From contig NZ_JACDUT010000006.1 in the NCBI RefSeq assembly GCF_013761245.1, positions 175,813 to 239,812 of the forward strand: a DNA stretch of 64,000 bases. Direction: 5' to 3'. Made by a program: the position numbers and the translations under genes. Origin of the DNA: Thermaerobacillus caldiproteolyticus (GTDB lineage: Bacteria > Bacillota > Bacilli > Bacillales > Anoxybacillaceae). Numbering within the stretch: position 1 is the stretch's first letter; every line of letters begins with the position of its first letter. The notes under the pieces are model-generated. The model was not told the DNA's origin. It saw only the letters and a program-made list of their open reading frames with translations, and made no database searches. Of the stretch, positions 1-7,126 are shown piece by piece.

Positions 1-30
1 CAAAAAGAGGGAAGAATATTATTCTTCCCT
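1..30 (-). terminator. Rho-independent terminator of the ypvA-type helicase gene
   Basis: A 10-bp inverted repeat (8-17 pairing with 21-30) with a 3-nt loop is followed, on the minus strand, by a short T-run at 2-6. The TAA stop of the helicase gene begins inside the loop, so the stem does double duty as the end of the coding region. Confidence 0.8.
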
Positions 31-1956
31 AACATCCGTCGGCAACACATCTTTTACCGCTTCAATGACTTTTTCATGTTCATCATTTGTGATAAAAATC
101 GAAACGATTCCACGGTCTTCATGGGTGCGGATGAGGCGGCCCACCCCTTGGCGTAACCGCAATAACATATACGGAACGTCAACATCCCAAAACGGGTTGT
201 CATACGCTTTTCGTTTCGCCTGAAACACTGGATCATTCGGCGGATATGGAAGCGACCAAATGATGACGTTCGATAGCGACGGTCCTGGGATATCGAGTCC
301 TTCCCATAAATGCTCAGCACATAAAATCGTTTCTTCTTCAGCTTGGAACGTAGCCACGAGTTCACTAATTTCGCGGTCTCCTTCAAACAAAAAGGAAAAT
401 TCGCTCTCTTGAGAAGCGACTGCCTTGAATTGTTGTAATTCTTGTCTCGATGGGAACAAAATAAGCGCTCGACCTTGTGTTTCGCGTATTTTTTGTAAAG
501 CGTAGTTATATTTTTGCGAAAATAGCGTTTCGTCATTTGAAAACGTCGGCATATAAATCGTCATTTGCTCGTCATAATCAAACGGTGAATCGACGCTAAA
601 CGATAAATACTCATCGATCCCTAAGCTTTCGGCAATGTATGTAAATGATTTGCGATTCGATAATGTCGCTGATGAGAAAATAAACGGCATTCGCTTGCTG
701 AACACTTTTTCGCGCAATACTTCTTGTACAGTACGCGGCATAATGACAAGCGTCTTTCCTTCGTCAGACGCTTCTAACCACGTAATCGCTTCACGGTTAT
801 GAATGAAAAGATGCAATGAATGTTCGATTTGATCTAAATATTCATCGACAATATTTAGCTGGTAATGATCGATCGTATACGTCTCACTTTCAAACACAAG
901 CTCGTTACCAATCTCGCCGATTTTTCCGTGCAGCTGTTTCGCAAGGCGAACAAGTTCCGGAGAAAATGTAATTTCTTGCCGGTTTGACCCGGCAACCTCG
1001 GTAGAACATGCTAAAAGCTCAGCAAAAAAGCGGTCGCTGATTTGTAACGTGTCTTCAATTAAATAAGCAAGCTCTTCTCGGATATCGTTTTCTAATAAGC
1101 GCGTTAATAACGTCTCTAACGTCGCTTCTTTCATGCGATACGTCAATGCTTTTTGCGCAGCAAACTCTAATAAATGCCCTTCGTCAAACACGACACAGCT
1201 CGCTTCCGGCAAGAGTGGAAGTTGTCCTTCCCGTTTGCGCGCTTCATAGGTCCAGACGTGTTCCATGTAAAAATCATGCGAACAAACAATTAAGTCAGCT
1301 GCTTTTCGGTAATGTTCACGCGACAACGTTTGTCCGCAGCGATGTCTCTTTTCACATGTAAAGCAATCTTGAAACGGATCCCACGCGATTTTTTTCCATT
1401 GTTCATCGCTTAAATGGGCATATTCCTTTCGATCGCCGTAATGGTGGAACGCCTGCAACGTTTTGTTATCATGAACAAAGGCAGGAAGCTCATCAAAAAT
1501 CTGTTCATAAAGCTCAATGTCGTCATCGTGAAGCAAGGCTTCATCGAGCTTATTTAAACATAAGTATTGGTCTGGTGATTTGGCTAAACGCACATCGATA
1601 TGTAAATTCAAAATTCGCGATAGTTTTGCAATATCTCCTTCTTTTTTCACTAACTGTTCAATGAGGGTTTCATCGGCACAGGCAATAATCGCCGGTTTTC
1701 CCGTATAACGCGCATAACAAATGGCATATAGCAAATACACAATTGTTTTTCCAGTCCCTACCCCTGCTTCAGCAAACATAACCTTTTTCTCTTTAAAAGC
1801 ACGCTCTAACTGAAACGCCATATATACTTGCTCGTCCCGCAATTCGAATCCTGCTTCCGGTAAAATGTCGTAAAAGACATCACCGATCCATTCGTTTAAT
1901 TTATCAAAAAAGTTCTCGTTTTTCTCTAACGTAAAAGGATAGCGCTCACGGCTCAT
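19..1956 (-). CDS. ypvA: DinG/XPD-family ATP-dependent DNA helicase, YpvA type
   Basis: Superfamily 2 helicase of the DinG/XPD type, 645 aa. The N-terminal third has the Walker A motif AEAGVGTGKT and the DEAD-like box VVFDEGH. Cysteine pairs in CFTCEKRHRCG, between motifs I and II, are what one expects of the iron-sulfur cluster of this family. The C-terminal part has helicase motif VI in RQGVGRLIRTHEDRG. A start at 1956 (MSRERYPF) is preferred over the longer frame because GGAGG sits just upstream of that ATG. The place beside ypsC, rnpB and gpsB matches ypvA of B. subtilis. The in vivo substrate is not known from sequence; a role in DNA repair or in resolving DNA structures is inferred from the family. 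Confidence 0.9.
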   Translation of the reverse strand: MSRERYPFTLEKNENFFDKLNEWIGDVFYDILPEAGFELRDEQVYMAFQLERAFKEKKVMFAEAGVGTGKTIVYLLYAICYARYTGKPAIIACADETLIEQLVKKEGDIAKLSRILNLHIDVRLAKSPDQYLCLNKLDEALLHDDDIELYEQIFDELPAFVHDNKTLQAFHHYGDRKEYAHLSDEQWKKIAWDPFQDCFTCEKRHRCGQTLSREHYRKAADLIVCSHDFYMEHVWTYEARKREGQLPLLPEASCVVFDEGHLLEFAAQKALTYRMKEATLETLLTRLLENDIREELAYLIEDTLQISDRFFAELLACSTEVAGSNRQEITFSPELVRLAKQLHGKIGEIGNELVFESETYTIDHYQLNIVDEYLDQIEHSLHLFIHNREAITWLEASDEGKTLVIMPRTVQEVLREKVFSKRMPFIFSSATLSNRKSFTYIAESLGIDEYLSFSVDSPFDYDEQMTIYMPTFSNDETLFSQKYNYALQKIRETQGRALILFPSRQELQQFKAVASQESEFSFLFEGDREISELVATFQAEEETILCAEHLWEGLDIPGPSLSNVIIWSLPYPPNDPVFQAKRKAYDNPFWDVDVPYMLLRLRQGVGRLIRTHEDRGIVSIFITNDEHEKVIEAVKDVLPTDVREE

Positions 1957-2113
1957 CGTCTGAAAAACCTCCAAAATAATAAGAGTCACAAATTATTATT
2001 ATCATCGATATTTTCTCAGAAGTCAATAAAAAGGAACGAACCGCTTGACTCGGTACTTAAAAACATAGAAGGTTTTTCAAACAACGAACCGTCACGTTAA
2101 TCATGTCGAGCGG

Positions 2114-2284
2114 TTATACCCTAAATGTACTTGACAATACATATGTAAATGCCTGTTTCCATACATCTTTAGCAATTTTAATTTGTTTTAACCTTTCCGT
2201 TTCGACATCATGCTGCTCTAAGAGAGTATAGGTGTTGTCGAGCGCTTGGGAGATCTTTAATAAATCAACAGACGGTTGCCTCAT
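2114..2284 (-). CDS. Small hypothetical protein (56 aa), in the place of B. subtilis yptA
   Basis: A 56-aa frame starting MRQPSVDLLK with a good ribosome site (GGAGAGGTGG) 6 nt before the ATG. It is largely helical and charged, with no cysteines and no signal peptide, and ends in a short hydrophobic stretch (FTYVLSS). It lies between the ypsC-type methyltransferase and the helicase on the same strand, where B. subtilis also carries a small gene; orthology with yptA is inferred from position only. Function unknown. Confidence 0.6.
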   Translation of the reverse strand: MRQPSVDLLKISQALDNTYTLLEQHDVETERLKQIKIAKDVWKQAFTYVLSSTFRV

Positions 2285-2375
2285 CGTAAACCACCTCTCC
2301 AGAAAAATAACATCTTTACAATATTTGTATTCTATGCGAAGAAATGAGAGATCATTCTTGTATTTTTCGATTCAA

Positions 2376-2412
2376 CAAAAAAACCACACTTCCTTGCAGG
2401 CAAGTGTGGTCC
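2376..2412 (-). terminator. Terminator of the ypsC-type methyltransferase gene
   Basis: The inverted repeat ACCACACTT (2383-2391) with AAGTGTGGT (2402-2410) is followed on the minus strand by a run of seven Ts. It lies directly after the stop at 2424. Confidence 0.85.
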
Positions 2413-2423
2413 ATTTTTATGAA

Positions 2424-3563
2424 TCAATAATCATGTTTTGGAGGCCGCGGTCCCCAGTATTGATAGTAATGTGTTTCAATAAAACCGTTAAACAGTTTGC
2501 GACGTTTCGTTGCTGTTTTGCCGTAATGCTTCTCGAACTCTTTATGAGACGTTAAAATGTAAATCGACCATGTATCCAATTTCGCGAACGTCTTTCCCAT
2601 GTCTTTATACATTTGTTCCACTTCTTTCCGTTCTCCTAGACGCTCGCCATACGGCGGATTGCCGACAATAACACCATATTGTTTTTTTGAGGTAAAATCT
2701 TTCACCTGCATTTGCTTAAACGTAATGAGATCGCTTAATCCTGCCTCAAGCGCATTTTCTTTGGCGACATCTACCATACGGTGGTCGATATCAAAACCGT
2801 AAATGTCGAGAGACTGGTCGTAATTTGCTAAATCTTCCACTTCCTCTCGCGCTTGTTCCCACGTTCGCTTGCCGATCCACTCCCACTGTTCGGAAGCAAA
2901 CTCGCGATTAAACCCTGGGGCGATGTTTTGACCGATGAGTGCTGCTTCGATCGGAATCGTTCCAGAGCCGCAAAACGGATCGACAAATGGACGATCCGGC
3001 GTCCAATTCGTTAATTGAATAAGAGCAGCAGCCAACGTCTCTTTTAATGGAGCTTCCCCTTGAGCAACGCGGTAGCCTCGCTTATGCAAGCCGGCGCCGC
3101 TTGTGTCGATCGTAAGTGTCGCAATATCTTTATGCAACGCCACTTCAACGCGATAGAGCGGACCGTTTTCTTCAAACCATGATACCCGATACTGCTGCTT
3201 TAAGCTTTCTACAATCGCTTTTTTGACGATGGCTTGACAATCCGAAACGCTAAATAATTGCGATTTCACGGATTTTCCGATGACCGGAAACTCGGCATTG
3301 ACCGGAATATAATCCGCCCAAGGAAGCGCTTTAGTCTGTTCAAACAACTCGTCAAACGATGTTGCCTTAAATTCTCCGACCTTGAGCTTGATGCGGTCGG
3401 CGGTACGAAGCCACAAATTAGCGCGACAAATCGCTAACTCATCGGCTTCAAACGTCACTTTTCCGTTCTCCACCTGACATTCGTAACCGAGGCGGCGTAC
3501 TTCGTCGGCTACAATCGACTCGATTCCCATTGCTGCTGTCGCGATCAATGTTATATTTCCCAT
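2424..3563 (-). CDS. ypsC: THUMP-domain 23S rRNA guanine-N2 methyltransferase, YpsC/RlmL type
   Basis: A 379-aa class I methyltransferase. The N-terminal THUMP-like RNA-binding region is followed by the SAM-binding sequence DPFCGSGTIPIEAAL near residue 200 and the NPPYGERLG catalytic motif (NPPY) near residue 300. These are the hallmarks of the RlmL/RlmK-N2G methyltransferase family acting on 23S rRNA. The ATG at 3563 (MGNITLIATAAMGIE) has AGGTG upstream and fits the family N-terminus; a GTG nine bases upstream is an alternative start. It lies between rnpB and a ypvA-type helicase as in B. subtilis. The exact modified base is not visible from the sequence. Confidence 0.92.
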   Translation of the reverse strand: MGNITLIATAAMGIESIVADEVRRLGYECQVENGKVTFEADELAICRANLWLRTADRIKLKVGEFKATSFDELFEQTKALPWADYIPVNAEFPVIGKSVKSQLFSVSDCQAIVKKAIVESLKQQYRVSWFEENGPLYRVEVALHKDIATLTIDTSGAGLHKRGYRVAQGEAPLKETLAAALIQLTNWTPDRPFVDPFCGSGTIPIEAALIGQNIAPGFNREFASEQWEWIGKRTWEQAREEVEDLANYDQSLDIYGFDIDHRMVDVAKENALEAGLSDLITFKQMQVKDFTSKKQYGVIVGNPPYGERLGERKEVEQMYKDMGKTFAKLDTWSIYILTSHKEFEKHYGKTATKRRKLFNGFIETHYYQYWGPRPPKHDY

Positions 3564-3626
3564 ATTCGTCACCTAATCCTTCATGTTGTCTATATGTAGT
3601 ATAAACATGTTTCCCCGTTGATGTAA

Positions 3627-3667
3627 TAAAAATGCGAAAAGCTCTCCCTCTATGCAGGAGAGCTTTT
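3627..3667 (-). terminator. Terminator downstream of rnpB
   Basis: The 11-bp inverted repeat AAAAGCTCTCC (3637-3647) with GGAGAGCTTTT (3657-3667) is followed on the minus strand by a T-rich tail. It separates the RNase P RNA from the methyltransferase gene. Confidence 0.85.
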
Positions 3668-3682
3668 CATCATACTATATCG

Positions 3683-4100
3683 GCCGTTAATAATGTTCTG
3701 TAAGCCATGTTTTGTACCTTCGTACTGCAAGCGGCTTATCACCTCGTACTCCGGCGGTAATCATCTATCTACAGATGAAAACTTCATCTGTCCTTCCCTC
3801 CGTTCATTTCCTTCGGGAAGGTGCCCCTACCATCATTTGGGTTTCTCGCTCGTGGGGTTTACCGCGTTCCACCTCTAAGGTTTCCCTTAGAGCTCCGTCA
3901 CTGTGGCACTTTCAGGGTAATCGAACCATATCCTGTTAAGGACGTAGGTTCTTTCCCCGCCGTCAGCCCAGCCTTGCGCCAGACTGCCCTAGCTTATTGT
4001 TTCGCTAGGCACGAACACTACGGGCATCTCAGCACCGTGCGAGCATGGACTTTCCTCTACGACAAACAATTGTCGCAGCGATTACCCGAACATTATTAAC
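3683..4100 (-). ncRNA. rnpB: RNase P RNA, Bacillus (B) type
   Basis: Catalytic RNA of RNase P, which matures tRNA 5' ends. Read on the minus strand, it has the universal core blocks GAGGAAAGTCC, GTAGTGTTCGTGCCTAG, GCCACAGTGACG, GTGGAACGCGGTAAACCCC, GAGCGAGAAACCCAAAT and, near the 3' end, AACATGGCTTACAGAAC. The ends pair as helix P1 (GTTAATAATGTTC with GAACATTATTAAC). The block order and length of about 418 nt match the B-type RNA of Bacillus. It has its own promoter just upstream and a terminator downstream. End positions are good to a few bases. Confidence 0.97.
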
Positions 4101-4116
4101 GCCGTCTGCATATTGT

Positions 4117-4145
4117 AGTATAGTCGATTTTTCCGTTCAGTTCAA
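4117..4145 (-). promoter_or_regulatory. Sigma-A promoter of rnpB
   Basis: TTGAAC (4140-4145) and TATACT (4117-4122) on the minus strand are separated by exactly 17 bp. The start of the RNase P RNA falls about 15 bases further on. Confidence 0.85.
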
Positions 4146-4170
4146 TGGGAAATTTTCCGACTATGTACCG

Positions 4171-4467
4171 TCAATCATAAAGTTTGTTGCCAAACACATG
4201 CTTTTCTAAATTGGACAACCGCTGTAAAATATCAAAATTCGTTGTCCCCGCTTGTGTCGATGGGCGCTTTTGTAGCTCTTCGATTTGGCGTTTTAAGCGC
4301 ATATTTTCTTGCTGCAGTTCCTCGATTTCCTGCTGAAACGTTTCATAGTCTTTAATAATGATATCTAAAAATTGATCAACCTCGTCTTGATTGTACCCCC
4401 TCATGCTCACTTTAAACTCTTTTTCTAAAATGTCTTTCGCTGTTAACTTAATGCGACCCGCTAACAT
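4171..4467 (-). CDS. gpsB: Cell division protein GpsB
   Basis: A 98-aa DivIVA-like protein that guides penicillin-binding protein PBP1 between septum and side wall. The N-terminal DivIVA-type region contains [20 protein letters not shown], the membrane- and partner-binding part of the family, then a heptad-repeat coiled coil (about residues 30-70) and a short C-terminal helix ending HVFGNKLYD. The length equals that of Bacillus GpsB. The ribosome site GGGGTGA is 7 nt before the ATG. It lies just upstream of rnpB, as in B. subtilis. Confidence 0.96.
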   Translation of the reverse strand: MLAGRIKLTAKDILEKEFKVSMRGYNQDEVDQFLDIIIKDYETFQQEIEELQQENMRLKRQIEELQKRPSTQAGTTNFDILQRLSNLEKHVFGNKLYD

Positions 4468-4513
4468 AGTTCTTCACCCCAATTCCAGTTCCGCTATCTT
4501 TTTCTTTATTTTT

Positions 4514-5083
4514 TCAGAAATCAAAACGATTGTCAATTTGCGACTCATCTGCTTGCGCTTCTTCTATGATAGCTTGCAAATCCGCAAAAGTAATGGGAAA
4601 AATGACGTATTTTTCTTTTTTCTTTGCAACTTCTAGCATATATCTCGGCGTTCCTTCTTTTTCCTCGTCATAGACGATGAGTAACCCATCGCTTTTTCGC
4701 ACCATCCATTCATTTTTCATCCGAAACTGAGCAGGACTTTCGTACGGTCGCTTTGTAATACTGTCAACAAAATCAGCTTGCGAAACAATCCATTCATAAT
4801 ATTCTCGATTTGTTTCGCTCCATCGTTCTTCTTGATTTAGAAATGGCGTAAGTACAGCCAATTGTAAATGCGAATATGTCGCTTGTAAGTCATACACGAC
4901 CTCTGCTGTCCAAAGCTCAACGCCCAATTGTCCGCTGATTACCACCCACTCCAAACCTTCGTCGATAAGTGAAAGAAGACGCTTTTCGACCGCTTTTTTT
5001 ATGTAAAAAACGGCAGGATGATCATTTGTAAAAATACCTAATTCATATGGTTTATAACCTGTCACGGCAAGCACTTTAACCAA
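4514..5083 (-). CDS. ypsA: SLOG-superfamily protein YpsA (DUF1273)
   Basis: A 189-aa protein with an N-terminal [16 protein letters not shown] and the segment [13 protein letters not shown], typical of the DUF1273/SLOG fold, a nucleotide- or ligand-binding Rossmann-like domain. In B. subtilis ypsA is next to gpsB and its overproduction disturbs division; that link is prior knowledge, not seen here. The start is TTG at 5083, preceded by AAGGAGAG. It is 46 bp upstream of gpsB on the same strand and probably co-transcribed. The ligand is unknown. Confidence 0.9.
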   Translation of the reverse strand: MVKVLAVTGYKPYELGIFTNDHPAVFYIKKAVEKRLLSLIDEGLEWVVISGQLGVELWTAEVVYDLQATYSHLQLAVLTPFLNQEERWSETNREYYEWIVSQADFVDSITKRPYESPAQFRMKNEWMVRKSDGLLIVYDEEKEGTPRYMLEVAKKKEKYVIFPITFADLQAIIEEAQADESQIDNRFDF

Positions 5084-5109
5084 AGGTGTCTCTCCTTTTA
5101 TTTATAACA

Positions 5110-5150
5110 TATAGTAAAACAGGAACTGATGATTCAGTTCCTGTTTTATC
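5110..5150 (-). terminator. Terminator of the cotD gene
   Basis: The perfect 14-bp inverted repeat AAAACAGGAACTGA (5116-5129) with TCAGTTCCTGTTTT (5134-5147), 4-nt loop, lies just after the cotD stop on the minus strand. Confidence 0.85.
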
Positions 5151-5155
5151 GCGGT

Positions 5156-5389
5156 TTAGTAGCCCCATGGAAACGGAGCAGGGACACCGCAATGGAAATG
5201 TTGGTTCGCTACCTCATTCACAACCGATTCGGTGTGCGGGAAATAATGTTGATGTTGAAAAATATGATGGTTCACATGGGTTGTGTGAGATGGATGAATA
5301 TGTGGCACAACCGTTGCATCGAAATAATGTTGTTCACAACATTTTGGTGGATGAACAATCGGTGCCACAACATGTGGTCTGCAATGCAT
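5156..5389 (-). CDS. cotD: Inner spore coat protein CotD
   Basis: A 77-aa His/Cys-rich protein beginning MHCRPHVVAPIVHPPKCC and containing VPHIHPSHTTHVNHHIFQH and HYFPHTESV, the characteristic composition and order of CotD. It is a structural protein of the inner spore coat made late in the mother cell. The longer frame starting at 5413 is rejected because GAAAGGAG lies 8 nt before the ATG at 5389. A sigma-K type promoter precedes it and a terminator follows, so it forms its own unit. Confidence 0.95.
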   Translation of the reverse strand: MHCRPHVVAPIVHPPKCCEQHYFDATVVPHIHPSHTTHVNHHIFQHQHYFPHTESVVNEVANQHFHCGVPAPFPWGY

Positions 5390-5432
5390 ATCGATTTCTC
5401 CTTTCTTTATCATAAGCTGTTCTTTACAATAC

Positions 5433-5460
5433 TAGCCTATGATGAAAGGAGCGGACTCGT
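5433..5460 (-). promoter_or_regulatory. Sigma-K type promoter of cotD
   Basis: On the minus strand, AC (5459-5460), a 17-bp spacer and CATAGGCTA (5433-5441) fit the sigma-K consensus AC-N16/17-CATANNNTA. Its place about 45 bp before the cotD ATG agrees with known sigma-K control of cotD. Confidence 0.75.
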
Positions 5461-5532
5461 ACTAGTATAGATACCCATTTTTCCCATAGATGTCTATGAA
5501 TGGGCATCCCAAGTGCCAAATACAAGCTTCCT

Positions 5533-5616
5533 TCACGTTAAATTTGTAAATACAACCGCAGTTAGGCAAACGACAACAAAAAACAAGTAGAAAATTTTCT
5601 TATACATGCTCCTCAT
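5533..5616 (-). CDS. 27-aa single-span membrane peptide
   Basis: A very short frame starting MRSMYKK and ending VVFTNLT, with one hydrophobic stretch (IFYLFFVVVCLTAVVF) behind a positive N-terminus. GGAGAG lies 7 nt before the ATG at 5616; a second ATG three codons in is too close to its own AGGAG. A sigma-A like promoter (5670-5698) stands 54 bp upstream, which supports expression. It lies between mrfB and cotD. Function unknown; it resembles the many small membrane peptides of bacilli. Confidence 0.5.
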   Translation of the reverse strand: MRSMYKKIFYLFFVVVCLTAVVFTNLT

Positions 5617-5669
5617 CGTTCTTCTCTCCGTCCATTGCTTTCGTTTTCACGTTCTATTCCCAAAACATA

Positions 5670-5698
5670 ATTGTACATATTTTTTGTTTTTTCTACAA
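5670..5698 (-). promoter_or_regulatory. Predicted sigma-A promoter for the 27-aa membrane peptide
   Basis: TTGTAG (5693-5698), a 17-bp A-rich spacer and TACAAT (5670-5675) on the minus strand, facing the small frame that starts at 5616. Confidence 0.5.
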
Positions 5699-5763
5699 GT
5701 TTCATCTATAAAAACAAAATTTTCTCTATTTTCTGTCGTATTTTGCGCTTTCCGAGGAAATAG

Positions 5764-7035
5764 TTATGTTTTCATTTTCCGTTTGAGCCTATTGATTCGC
5801 TTGATCAACTCGTATTCCTGCTCCTCATCTTTTTGTTTATAAGTGCGAACGAGCGATTTCCATATCTCATAAGACTGGATGGCATAGTTGTACGCTTCTT
5901 CTATCTTGCGGAAATAATGTTCATACGCTTTCGCTAATTCGGTTGCTGCCTTCATTTTCAGCGAGTCGTTGCTATGTTGGAATAAATCCTTCCAGATTTC
6001 CACCGCCTCTTCGTATCTTTTTTCCTTTTTGTAAAGAAGCGATAAATTCCATTTCGCTTTTATGGATTCTTGCATATCACTTTCGGCGACGTGTTCGTAC
6101 ACTTCCTTCGCCGCATTTATTTCACCTAAAGCAGCAAACCAGCGAGCTGTCTCGAATTGTTCAAGCGTGCCCCCCATCTCGTTCGCTTCTAAAATTTGTT
6201 TAGAAAGATGAATATAGAGGGTTATTAACGACAATATATCCATCTCATTATGTTGGAGCACTCCGAAAATTCGCTCTGGATGTGGTGTGGAGAGAAAATC
6301 AAAATACATCATCGGCGCTAAAAAGCCCGGAATATCATGTTCGCGCTCAATCCCAAGAATTTCTTTTTCCACATTCGCTAATCGAACCGATTCAAGCTTC
6401 TGTTTCCACATTCTTCGTGCCGCATGGTATAAGTCAAAATGGCCAAATGCCGGCAATTTCGGTACCGTGTCACGAATGAGCGTATGGCGCGTTTTCAGTT
6501 TCGGCCAATCGAACGCTTTTCCATTATACGTGACCAATGTCGTATAATCGACTTCCGATAAAAAACTTTGATAGAGAGCGATCTCCGCCCCCGGATTTGG
6601 CAAAAAATGCTGACGAACAACTACACGATCGGAATAAACGCGGGCATGGCCAAGCAAAAAAATGACATGCCCTGTCCCGCTTCCAAGTCCGGTCGTTTCT
6701 GTATCAAAGAAAAATAAGTCACTGACTTCGTGCCCTTTGCTTGAAAGCGGGTGAGTAAAGGGAGCCTGCTGCCACATACTACAAACATCATGTAATTCAC
6801 CGAGATGATATTGACCATGTCGGTAGTCTAGCGGATAGACGACTTCGCGAATAAGACAATATTCACCATCAAAAAAGAACGGCTTAACGCCAAAATCGAG
6901 CCAACGCTCAAAATATGGAATGGTCTCATCTCCCGTTTTTGCGGGAGATGACACTTGTGTTTCATCTTGATGAGTCGGCTCATTTCTAGCTATATGCCCT
7001 TTCAATCTTGCTAACTTATGTTTAATCGACATCAT
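5764..7035 (-). CDS. mrfB: Exonuclease MrfB (YprB), DEDD/RNase H-like
   Basis: A 423-aa protein. A DEDD-type 3'-5' exonuclease fold starts near residue 105 with FFFDTETTGLGSGTGH (first acidic pair in DTET); LVTYNGKAFDWPKLKTR near residue 170 and NEMDILSLITLYIHL near residue 265 supply further conserved acidic residues. The C-terminal third is helical, TPR-like (AKWNLSLLYKKEKRYEEAVEIW). In B. subtilis MrfB works with the helicase MrfA in a UvrABC-independent repair route for mitomycin C damage. It lies 91 bp downstream of mrfA on the same strand, so co-expression is likely. The start is the first of two ATGs, after AGAGGG. Confidence 0.92.
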   Translation of the reverse strand: MMSIKHKLARLKGHIARNEPTHQDETQVSSPAKTGDETIPYFERWLDFGVKPFFFDGEYCLIREVVYPLDYRHGQYHLGELHDVCSMWQQAPFTHPLSSKGHEVSDLFFFDTETTGLGSGTGHVIFLLGHARVYSDRVVVRQHFLPNPGAEIALYQSFLSEVDYTTLVTYNGKAFDWPKLKTRHTLIRDTVPKLPAFGHFDLYHAARRMWKQKLESVRLANVEKEILGIEREHDIPGFLAPMMYFDFLSTPHPERIFGVLQHNEMDILSLITLYIHLSKQILEANEMGGTLEQFETARWFAALGEINAAKEVYEHVAESDMQESIKAKWNLSLLYKKEKRYEEAVEIWKDLFQHSNDSLKMKAATELAKAYEHYFRKIEEAYNYAIQSYEIWKSLVRTYKQKDEEQEYELIKRINRLKRKMKT

Positions 7036-7126
7036 CTAACCCTCTCATTGCTTAATTTAAAGCAGTCAACAAATGTAACACATCTGTTTATGGATGAGGT
7101 ATAGCACAAACACACATATTGCTCTT

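Noticed and set aside
5470..5515. Hairpin CCCAT-ATAGA / TCTAT-ATGGG near 5480 as terminator or RNA
   Set aside because: A bulge breaks the stem and no T-run follows on either strand.
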